The notes under the pieces were generated by a model. That model did not search any database. It was not told where the DNA came from and saw only the letters and a list, made by a program, of their open reading frames with translations. The position numbers were made by a program, and so were the translations under genes. From Bacillota bacterium (lineage in GTDB: Bacteria; Bacillota; Clostridia; Christensenellales; SZUA-584), in contig JAEWCC010000013.1 of the NCBI GenBank assembly GCA_023390815.1, forward strand, positions 1-11,611: a stretch of 11,611 bases of DNA, written 5' to 3'. Positions within the stretch are counted from its first letter, which is position 1. Every line of letters begins with the position of its first letter. Shown one piece after another: positions 1-5,395 of the stretch.

Positions 1-8
1 AATAAATT

Positions 9-124
<116 letters not shown>

Positions 125-133
125 TTCTAATTT

Positions 134-208
134 TCCTCAGTAGCTCAGCGGTAGAGCATCCGGCTGTTAACCGGAGGGTCGTAGGTTCAAACCCTACCTG
201 GGGAGCCA
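134..208 (+). tRNA. tRNA-Asn (anticodon GTT)
   Basis: A complete cloverleaf is visible. The acceptor stem TCCTCAG (134-140) pairs with CTGGGGA (199-204 region, one G-U pair), followed by discriminator G and an encoded CCA at 206-208. The anticodon arm is TCCGG / CTGTTAA / CCGGA, with anticodon GTT at 166-168, so it reads asparagine codons AAC and AAT. The T arm is GTAGG with loop TTCAAAC. The gene starts 10 nt after the 5S rRNA and is very probably transcribed and processed as part of the rRNA operon; 5S followed by tRNA-Asn is common in Firmicutes. The 3' half is duplicated downstream (see the tRNA-tail remnants). Confidence 0.97.
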
Positions 209-248
209 GCAATAAAGAACAGGCCAACAGAGCCTGTTTTTTATTGCT
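208..248 (+). terminator. Rho-independent terminator of the rRNA/tRNA operon
   Basis: A near-perfect 17-bp inverted repeat (left arm 208-224, loop CAACAGA 225-231, right arm 232-248) begins at the last base of the tRNA CCA and ends in a run of six T within the right arm. The A-rich left arm means it could also work on the minus strand. The same architecture (CAGGC, 7-nt loop, GCCTG, T-run) recurs at 346-381 and, weaker, at 664-697 and 754-787. Confidence 0.9.
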
Positions 249-276
249 GAAAAAGATCTGGAGGGTTTGAAGCGAG

Positions 277-324
277 CGCGCCGCACCCAGTGGGTGATGA
301 AGGCGCGTGAGACGCCCGAAGGGA
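277..324 (+). repeat. Structured repeat, copy 1 (shortened)
   Basis: A nested hairpin is visible: outer stem CGCGCC (277-282) with GGCGCG (302-307), inner stem CACCC (284-288) with GGGTG (292-296) and loop AGT. It is followed by GTGAG and a small CCC-GAA-GGG hairpin (315-323). The inner stem and the trailing GATGAA correspond to CATCC/GGATG plus GATGA at 422-437 and 521-537. Replacement of a C-G pair by T-A between copies keeps the pairing. No open reading frame of quality covers it. Whether it acts as RNA or is only a decayed repeat is not known. Confidence 0.55.
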
Positions 325-325
325 A

Positions 326-344
326 GACCCTACCTGGGAAGCCA
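326..344 (+). pseudogene. tRNA-Asn 3'-tail remnant, copy 1
   Basis: GACCCTACCTGGGAAGCCA matches the last 19 nt of the tRNA-Asn gene (190-208) at 17 positions and ends in CCA. No 5' half, D arm or anticodon arm precedes it: the upstream sequence belongs to the structured repeat, so it cannot fold as a tRNA. As after the real tRNA, a terminator hairpin follows at once. It is either a remnant of a duplicated tRNA gene or a scar of recombination at the tRNA 3' end. Confidence 0.7.
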
Positions 345-345
345 G

Positions 346-381
346 ATGAAAGAGCAGGCCATTAGAGCCTGTTTTTTCATT
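346..381 (+). terminator. Terminator-like hairpin after tRNA remnant 1
   Basis: Left arm ATGAAAGAGCAGGC pairs with GCCTGTTTTTTCATT around a short loop (CATTAGA) and includes a run of six T. It is the clear counterpart of the terminator at 208-248, with several changes in the outer stem that mostly keep pairing. Confidence 0.75.
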
Positions 382-406
382 TAGAAGAAATCAAAAAGGT
401 TCGAAG

Positions 407-505
407 AAGCGCGTTTGACCGCATCCGGTGGATGATAAAAGGAAAACGCGCTTTTATGAGCAACAAGTATGCGCAAGCATGGGTGAAGCGCGAACCGGCA
501 CGAAC
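407..505 (+). repeat. Structured repeat, copy 2 (full)
   Basis: The outer stem AAGCGCGTTT (407-416) pairs perfectly with AAACGCGCTT (444-453). It encloses the inner hairpin CATCC (422-426) / GGATG (430-434) with loop GGT. Then come TTATGAGCAA and a second hairpin, ATGC (469-472), GCAA tetraloop, GCAT (477-480), followed by GGGTGAAG. The same order of elements occurs about 99 bp later in copy 3 with different bases in the stems. No coding sense is apparent in any frame. Confidence 0.6.
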
Positions 506-507
506 AG

Positions 508-600
508 AGAAAGCAAACCGCATCCGGAGGATGATGAAGAGCGGGCGAGATTTTGTGAGCAAGGGAGTTGGGCGAGCCCAGTGAAGACAGGCGGCCACTG
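508..600 (+). repeat. Structured repeat, copy 3
   Basis: The inner hairpin CATCC (521-525) / GGATG (529-533) and the following ATGAAG match copy 2. The outer stem is reduced to CCG/CGG. TTTTGTGAGCAA (551-562) matches copy 2, and the second hairpin is TGGG (569-572), loop CGAG, CCCA (577-580), where copy 2 has ATGC/GCAA/GCAT: all four base pairs differ in sequence but are still paired. It ends in AGTGAAG, like GGTGAAG in copy 2. Confidence 0.6.
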
Positions 601-634
601 CGAACAAAGGATGATGAAGGCGCGTGAGAGGCCC
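601..634 (+). repeat. Structured repeat, copy 4 (3' part only)
   Basis: AGGATGATGAAGGCGCGTGA (608-627) repeats the GGTGATGAAGGCGCGTGAG seen at 293-311 in copy 1. The 5' arm of the inner hairpin is not recognisable, so this copy looks truncated. As in copy 1, it runs straight into a tRNA-Asn tail. Confidence 0.5.
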
Positions 635-663
635 GTAGGTTCAAACCCCTACCCGGGGAGCCA
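635..663 (+). pseudogene. tRNA-Asn T-arm and 3'-tail remnant, copy 2
   Basis: This matches the T arm, 3' acceptor strand and CCA of the tRNA-Asn gene (180-208) with one extra C in the T-arm (GTAGGTTCAAACCCCTAC instead of one C fewer) and one change in the acceptor strand. There is no tRNA 5' half upstream. The homology begins at the T arm, the segment where integrases often recombine at tRNA genes, but no integrase gene is in the window. Confidence 0.75.
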
Positions 664-697
664 GATAAGAAGCAGGCAATCAGTGCCTTTTTTTATC
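664..697 (+). terminator. Terminator-like hairpin after tRNA remnant 2
   Basis: GATAA...GGCA pairs with TGCC and a seven-T run ending in TATC; the left arm is interrupted by an AGAAGC segment that faces the T-run imperfectly. It follows the tRNA-tail CCA directly, as in the two copies upstream. Confidence 0.6.
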
Positions 698-753
698 GGA
701 TGAAGGTCAGGAATGAAAGTGCGTTCGAGCGTAAAACAGCACTAGTAAAGGCG

Positions 754-787
754 TAAAGATAGCGGCCCATAGAGCCTTTTTTTATTG
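754..787 (+). terminator. Weak terminator-like remnant
   Basis: GGC (764-766), loop CCATAGA, GCC (774-776), then seven T. The stem is only about 3 bp plus A-T flanks, but the 7-nt loop resembles CAACAGA and CATTAGA of the two better copies. It is probably a decayed fourth copy of the same terminator; termination activity is doubtful. Confidence 0.35.
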
Positions 788-849
788 AAAGATTCATATG
801 TTTATAAAACATCGTAATCAAGGCTACATAACACTGTTAATTTTCAAAG

Positions 850-878
850 TTGCAATGAATTTATAAGTATAATATACT
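850..878 (+). promoter_or_regulatory. Sigma-A-type promoter of the LuxR-type gene
   Basis: TTGCAA (850-855), a 17-bp spacer and TATACT (873-878), lying in AT-rich sequence about 45 bp before the start codon. A second -10-like TATAAT (868-873) overlaps it but has no -35 at proper spacing. Confidence 0.6.
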
Positions 879-922
879 TGATGAGCAATAATTAAGTTTA
901 TATACAGAAGGGAAAAAGCAGG

Positions 923-2320
923 ATGGAAGGATCTTTAGTCAAGAAGTTTTTCCCTCATGATCATGGTACCACAGCCATTGCCGTTCTTTCTTTGTTAGGA
1001 GCATGGATCGTAACCGTCCCATATGAAGGGCAAATACTATATACACTTGCAGAGAATTTCAATATTGATAGTTATGAACTGCTTAAGACATCGTTGATCA
1101 TGCAAGCAATCGGGCTTTTAGCAGGCGGTTTCCTGCTAAAAACGATGAATATTTCAAAGTGGATGCTGCTAATTGCATTACCGCTATGCATGCTTTGCAC
1201 CGGGCTTTTCTGTATCCCTTCATATTGGGTGTGGATTATATCCTTAATGGTTTGCTCAGTAGCCGCTGGCGCTTGCATTGCCGCATGCGGACATTTTTTT
1301 AAACTGAGCACGAATCCAGGAAGACGCTTCAGCGCTGCTGTTGAAGTGATCATCACAATCTCGGTGTTAAAACTTATTATTAATCTTGTCACACTGTATA
1401 TGTCATTGTACGCAGGGATCGTGCTTTCGGTTTTTGTTTTGGGTGTTTCGTTTATATTTGCAAGGCGGTTGCCGAATGAACAGAATCCTGTTCCAGCAAG
1501 GCGACCTGAAAACAAAAAGAAAGTTATTCAGGCCTTGGTATTGCTATGTCTGTTTATATCCGTCACCACAATTGACTTTGGGATCATGATACAGACGATT
1601 GTCCCACAGTACAGACATATCGATTGGCTGACAAGCTGGTACTGGTTATTGCCGTATATATGTGCTGCTTTAATCATGAAGCGGCTGCCAAATTCGGTTG
1701 ACCGCGGCAGTATGCTTTATATTGCGATTGGATTGATCGGTTTTGCGTTTATCCTATTCCTGTTGCTACAAAAGACAATAGGCAGCTATCTGATCGTGTT
1801 TACTTTAATGATGGGGGCCTGGGCGGTTTACGACGTATTTTGGTGGAGCATGCTGGGTGAAATGCTTGACATACAGAAGAATGCGGCTTTGATTTTAGGT
1901 TTTGGATTTTGTGCAAACGTTCTCGGTGTACTAAACGGAAAAGAGATAGGGTATTCCGTAACCGCGCAGGTTGGCCTGAGTATCTCTTTACTGCCCTTGG
2001 CCATTATTTGCGTTACATTAATCATTCTGCCGTTGCTGCATCGATCATTGACTTTGCTGCTTACTAACAACCTGGTCAATAACCCCATTGTCGCTTTGAC
2101 ATCGGAGCAGGAGCCGCATATAGAGATGATCCCCAATACGGATGGATTAACCGAGCGTGAAAGGCAGATTGTCGCATTGCTTTTAAAGGGAAAGACATGC
2201 AGATTAATCGCTGAAGAACTTTTTTTGAGCGAAAATACAGTAAAGACCCATATAAAGAATATATATTCTAAATTGGGCGTGAGAAGAAAGTCTGAACTAT
2301 TCAGTAAATTAGCGAACTAG
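923..2320 (+). CDS. Membrane-anchored LuxR-type regulator, MFS-like sensor
   Basis: The 465-residue protein has two parts. Residues about 15-375 are hydrophobic, with roughly 12 membrane helices in two halves split by a charged loop (about 182-200, rich in Arg/Lys/Asn), a layout like major facilitator transporters. Residues 409-465 are a LuxR/GerE helix-turn-helix: LTERERQIVALLLKG, then IAEELFLSENTVKTHIKNIY as scaffold and recognition helices, then KLGVRRKSEL. Proteins of this build are known from Eggerthella-type Actinobacteria and some Clostridia, usually as regulators of neighbouring genes; the signal is generally unknown. The ATG is preceded by AGAAGGG at 906-912. The inferred role is a membrane-bound transcription factor that senses or carries a small molecule. 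No obvious target operon adjoins it: the next gene, secA, has its own promoter. Base composition is more AT-rich than the housekeeping genes, which may reflect acquisition. The family call is strong; ligand and targets cannot be read from the sequence. Confidence 0.88.
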   Translation: MEGSLVKKFFPHDHGTTAIAVLSLLGAWIVTVPYEGQILYTLAENFNIDSYELLKTSLIMQAIGLLAGGFLLKTMNISKWMLLIALPLCMLCTGLFCIPSYWVWIISLMVCSVAAGACIAACGHFFKLSTNPGRRFSAAVEVIITISVLKLIINLVTLYMSLYAGIVLSVFVLGVSFIFARRLPNEQNPVPARRPENKKKVIQALVLLCLFISVTTIDFGIMIQTIVPQYRHIDWLTSWYWLLPYICAALIMKRLPNSVDRGSMLYIAIGLIGFAFILFLLLQKTIGSYLIVFTLMMGAWAVYDVFWWSMLGEMLDIQKNAALILGFGFCANVLGVLNGKEIGYSVTAQVGLSISLLPLAIICVTLIILPLLHRSLTLLLTNNLVNNPIVALTSEQEPHIEMIPNTDGLTERERQIVALLLKGKTCRLIAEELFLSENTVKTHIKNIYSKLGVRRKSELFSKLAN

Positions 2321-2345
2321 ATATATTATAATTGTAACTAAATAT

Positions 2346-2390
2346 GCGAAAAATCAGCGAAATCACCTGTTTTGGGTGAAGATTTTCCGT
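2346..2390. repeat. Imperfect hairpin containing direct-repeat copy A
   Basis: TCACC (2363-2367) pairs with GGTGA (2375-2379) around TGTTTTG, and an outer arm GAAAAATC (2348-2355) pairs with GATTTTCC (2381-2388). There is no T-run, so it is not a standard terminator, although it sits 26 bp after the regulator stop codon. The 22-nt segment 2359-2380 recurs at 2445-2466 with 18 identities. Confidence 0.5.
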
Positions 2391-2410
2391 TCGTGTTGGA
2401 TTATGATTAT

Positions 2411-2436
2411 AGCGTAAGCGTAACAATGGTACGCTT
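2411..2436. repeat. Tandem hexamer and 7-bp hairpin between the direct repeats
   Basis: AGCGTA occurs twice in tandem (2411-2422). AAGCGTA (2416-2422) pairs perfectly with TACGCTT (2430-2436) around ACAATGG. It could be an operator or an RNA hairpin; there is nothing to decide between them. Confidence 0.45.
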
Positions 2437-2444
2437 GAATGATG

Positions 2445-2466
2445 CAAATTACCTGTTTTGTGCGAA
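2445..2466. repeat. 22-nt direct repeat, copy B
   Basis: CAAATTACCTGTTTTG plus TGCGAA matches 2359-2380 at 18 of 22 positions, including the block ACCTGTTTTG. Unlike copy A it does not form the TCACC/GGTGA hairpin, so shared binding by a protein is a better explanation than a shared RNA fold. The spacing between copies is 86 bp. Confidence 0.5.
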
Positions 2467-2496
2467 TCATATGATATCGCGCAGATCATCTCCCCA

Positions 2497-2536
2497 CCGG
2501 CGCGGCGCCGCCGCAAGCGGCGCCATTATCGCCGGC
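2497..2536. repeat. Very GC-rich hairpin upstream of secA
   Basis: GGCGCCGC (2504-2511) pairs perfectly with GCGGCGCC (2517-2524) around CGCAA, extended by CCGGCG/CGCCGG (about 2498-2503 with 2530-2535) across an ATTAT bulge. No T-run follows, so it is not a canonical terminator. It stands out in an otherwise AT-rich intergenic region and may be a pause or transcript-end protecting structure, or a dispersed repeat. Confidence 0.5.
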
Positions 2537-2559
2537 CAACGAAATAGCCAAGCTAAAAC

Positions 2560-2587
2560 AAACCGCATTTGTTGTTGCGGTTTTTTT
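2560..2587 (+). terminator. Rho-independent terminator before secA
   Basis: AAACCGCA (2560-2567) pairs with TGCGGTTT (2576-2583) around an 8-nt loop, followed by an uninterrupted T-run to 2587. It probably ends transcripts from the regulator gene and isolates secA. Confidence 0.8.
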
Positions 2588-2633
2588 ATGCAGCAGCAAG
2601 CATGCACCAGACATGTTTTGTGCGGTCAAATAG

Positions 2634-2662
2634 TTGCTTATCTCCCTGTGCAATGGTAGAAT
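2634..2662 (+). promoter_or_regulatory. secA promoter, extended -10 type
   Basis: TTGCTT (2634-2639), a 17-bp spacer and TAGAAT (2657-2662), with an upstream TGG (extended -10). It lies 46 bp before the secA start codon and just after the terminator, and probably drives secA-prfB-EFR1. Confidence 0.65.
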
Positions 2663-2707
2663 ATACGAGTGTTACCCTAACCGTATCACACAGGAAAAGG
2701 GGAAATT

Positions 2708-5386
2708 ATGGGATTCATCAGAAACGTGCTTTCCGGAAGCAACGAGTCCAGAATTAAGAAGCTACGCCGTATCGCCGATCAGGTAGAGGCGTTGGCCCCG
2801 GAATTTGCACGGCTCAGCGATGATGCGCTGAAGGCAAAGACGGAAGAATATAAAAAGAGAGCTGCAGATGGGGAAAGCCTCGATGATTTACTGCCGGAGG
2901 TTTTTGCACAAGTGCGCGAGGCATCCGATCGTGTGCTGGGGATGCGGCACTTCTATGTTCAGCTCATCGGCGGCATCGTATTGCATCAGGGACGCATCGC
3001 TGAAATGAAAACCGGCGAAGGCAAGACGCTGGCTGCGACACTTGCGGTATGCCTCAACGCGTTAAGCGGTAAAGGCGTGCATGTCGTCACGGTCAACGAT
3101 TACCTCGCGAAACGTGACTCCGAATGGATGGGAAAGCTCTACACTTTCCTTGGCTTTACGGTAGGTCTGGTGATACACGATATTCCGCCTGAATCCCGGC
3201 AGTCCAATTATGCGGCGGATATCGTATACGGTACGAACAACGAGCTGGGCTTCGATTATCTGCGTGACAACATGGTCATCCGCAAGGAACGTATGGTGCA
3301 GCGCGACCTCAACTTCGCTGTAATCGACGAGGTGGACAGCATACTCATCGACGAAGCAAGAACGCCGCTGATTATTTCGGGCGCAGGTGACAAGAGCACC
3401 GATATGTATACGACGGTAAACCGCTTCGTGAAATCGCTACGGCTGGAAGAAGATTTTACAATCGACGAGAAGCTTAAAGCGATCAATCTGACGGAGAAGG
3501 GAATCACGAAATCAGAAAAGGCGTTCGGCGTCGAAAACCTTTCGGATATTGAGAACACTGAACTCAATCACCACATCAACCAGGCGCTTAAAGCCAATCA
3601 CATTATGAAGCGCGATACCGATTATGTGGTCAAAGACGGCGAAGTCATTATTGTAGATGAGTTTACGGGCCGTCTCATGGTAGGCCGCCGCTATTCGGAA
3701 GGACTGCATCAGGCCATTGAGGCCAAAGAGGGCGTACGGGTGGAGCGCGAGAGCAAGACGCTTGCGACGATCACATTCCAGAACTATTTCCGTATGTACA
3801 AGAAGCTCTCGGGCATGACGGGTACTGCCAAGACCGAGGAAGACGAATTCCAGGGCATCTATGGGCTGGACGTCGTAGAGATACCCACCAACAGGGATAT
3901 GGTCCGCAACGACCAGAACGACGTGATTTACGCGACCGAGAAGGGCAAGTTCCGCGCGGTCGTCGAGGAGATCAAGCGCGTTCACGCGACGGGACGTCCG
4001 GTGCTGGTGGGTACCGTTTCCGTGGAAAAGTCGGAAGTTCTTTCAGGGATGCTCACGCGCGTGGGTGTGAAGCACAATGTGCTTAACGCAAAGCATCATG
4101 AAAAGGAAGCCATGATCGTCGCGCAGGCGGGTAAAAAAGGCGCCGTCACCATCGCGACCAATATGGCGGGCCGCGGCACCGACATCATCCTAGGCGGCAA
4201 CCCGGACTACTCGGCGCGTTCCGATATGATGCGCGACGGCTTTACCGATGAGATGATTGAACAGTCTGTCAGCCACGCGCCTACCGATGATGAAGAAATT
4301 TTAAGCGCGAGAAAGCGTTTTGCCGAGCTTCTGGCAGGGCATAAGAAGAGCATGCAGCCTGAGCACGACGAGGTGGTGAGCCTGGGCGGATTGCACATTG
4401 TCGGCACGGAGCGCCACGAGGCGCGGCGTATCGATAACCAGCTGCGCGGCCGCAGCGGCCGTCAGGGAGACCCCGGTTCGTCGGTGTTCTTCATATCGCT
4501 CGAAGACGACCTAATGCGGCGCTTCGGCGGAGACCGGGTGCAGGGAATACTCGCCTCGGTGAGCAAGGAGGACGACATCCCGCTTACGTTCGGCCTGCTC
4601 AGCAAACAGATCGAGAGCGCGCAGAAGCGCATTGAATACCGCAACTTTGAGATCCGCAAGAGCGTGCTGCAGTATGACGACGTGATGAACAAGCAGCGCG
4701 AGCTGATCTATTCGCAGCGGCGCACCGTGCTGACGGGTGCGGATGTCCATCAGGATGTGATGGATATGCTCGAAACGCTTGTGGACAGCATTCTTTCGGT
4801 ATATTGCGGCGAAGGCGTATTGCCTGAGGAATGGGATATTGCCGGCATGACAGAGTACTTCGGCAAAGTCTTCCTGCCTAAGGGCATGACGCTGTTCGAA
4901 GCCGGGGAAATCAAGAACCTGAACCGTGAAACCGTCAGACAGCACATTGTTGATGTTGCGCACGAGCTATATAAAGAAAAGGAAGAAGAGATCGAGTCCG
5001 TCGGGCAGAGTATGCGCGAGATCGAGCGCATCCTGCTGCTGCGCGTGGTAGACCAGAAGTGGATGGCGCACATCGACGCGATGGATCAGCTGAGGCAGGG
5101 TATCGGTCTGCGCGCTTATGGCCAGAGAGACCCGATCATCGAGTACCGGCGCGAAGGCTTCGACATGTTCGATGAGATGATCCGCGAGATTCAGCAGGAT
5201 ACCATCACGATGCTGTATCACGTCAAGGTATCAACCAAGCCGGAGCGCAGGGAAGCGCCCAAGGAAATTACGCCGCCGCCGAAGAAAACGCTCGATTCGA
5301 GCGGAAACAAGGTGGGCCGCAACGCGCCCTGTCCTTGCGGCAGCGGCAAGAAATTTAAGAACTGCTGCGGACAATCCGAACAATAG
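2708..5386 (+). CDS. secA: Preprotein translocase ATPase SecA
   Basis: SecA is the motor ATPase that pushes unfolded preproteins through the SecYEG channel at the inner face of the membrane. The 892-residue protein has the family layout. Nucleotide-binding domain 1 has Walker A MKTGEGKT (100-107) and the DEVD box (207-210) followed by SILIDEARTP. The preprotein cross-linking domain covers roughly 225-365, and SGMTGTA is at 368-374. Domain 2 has ATNMAGRGTD (483-492) and QLRGRSGRQGDPG (578-590). The helical scaffold/wing region follows, then a Pro/Lys linker and a zinc-binding tail with Cys 875, 877, 886 and 887 (CxCx8CC). Length is normal for SecAs that keep the C-terminal tail. AAGGGG at 2697-2702 supports the ATG. 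It is the first gene of a tight run: prfB starts 9 bp after the stop, and its ribosome-binding GGAG overlaps the TAG. All catalytic motifs are intact. Confidence 0.99.
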   Translation: MGFIRNVLSGSNESRIKKLRRIADQVEALAPEFARLSDDALKAKTEEYKKRAADGESLDDLLPEVFAQVREASDRVLGMRHFYVQLIGGIVLHQGRIAEMKTGEGKTLAATLAVCLNALSGKGVHVVTVNDYLAKRDSEWMGKLYTFLGFTVGLVIHDIPPESRQSNYAADIVYGTNNELGFDYLRDNMVIRKERMVQRDLNFAVIDEVDSILIDEARTPLIISGAGDKSTDMYTTVNRFVKSLRLEEDFTIDEKLKAINLTEKGITKSEKAFGVENLSDIENTELNHHINQALKANHIMKRDTDYVVKDGEVIIVDEFTGRLMVGRRYSEGLHQAIEAKEGVRVERESKTLATITFQNYFRMYKKLSGMTGTAKTEEDEFQGIYGLDVVEIPTNRDMVRNDQNDVIYATEKGKFRAVVEEIKRVHATGRPVLVGTVSVEKSEVLSGMLTRVGVKHNVLNAKHHEKEAMIVAQAGKKGAVTIATNMAGRGTDIILGGNPDYSARSDMMRDGFTDEMIEQSVSHAPTDDEEILSARKRFAELLAGHKKSMQPEHDEVVSLGGLHIVGTERHEARRIDNQLRGRSGRQGDPGSSVFFISLEDDLMRRFGGDRVQGILASVSKEDDIPLTFGLLSKQIESAQKRIEYRNFEIRKSVLQYDDVMNKQRELIYSQRRTVLTGADVHQDVMDMLETLVDSILSVYCGEGVLPEEWDIAGMTEYFGKVFLPKGMTLFEAGEIKNLNRETVRQHIVDVAHELYKEKEEEIESVGQSMREIERILLLRVVDQKWMAHIDAMDQLRQGIGLRAYGQRDPIIEYRREGFDMFDEMIREIQQDTITMLYHVKVSTKPERREAPKEITPPPKKTLDSSGNKVGRNAPCPCGSGKKFKNCCGQSEQ

Positions 5387-5395
5387 GAGCGACTT

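Noticed and set aside
292..311. Box C-like TGATGA motifs (kink-turn or C/D-type guide RNA)
   Set aside because: TGATGA recurs in copies 1, 3 and 4 but no matching CTGA box or guide layout is present, and such RNAs are not expected in this kind of bacterium.
190..697. Active integrated element or prophage at tRNA-Asn
   Set aside because: The tail copies fit attachment-site scars, but the segments between them are only about 85-255 bp and contain no integrase or other mobile gene, so no element can be called.
250..700. CRISPR array
   Set aside because: The repeats are degenerate, unequal in spacing (about 80 to 138 bp), and the variable parts are themselves related hairpins rather than unique spacers.
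377..703. Overlapping reading frames on both strands (76, 87 and 91 codons) in the repeat region after tRNA-Asn
   Set aside because: They run across tRNA-tail remnants, terminator hairpins and structured repeats, have no good ribosome-binding site and low-complexity, Arg/Ser/Pro-rich translations typical of chance frames.
2497..2536. GC hairpin as the terminator of the LuxR-type gene
   Set aside because: No T-run follows on either strand; the hairpin at 2560-2587 has one and is the better terminator.
2372..2659. 95-codon frame between the regulator and secA
   Set aside because: It spans the direct repeats, GC hairpin, terminator and secA promoter and has no ribosome-binding site; its translation is non-protein-like.
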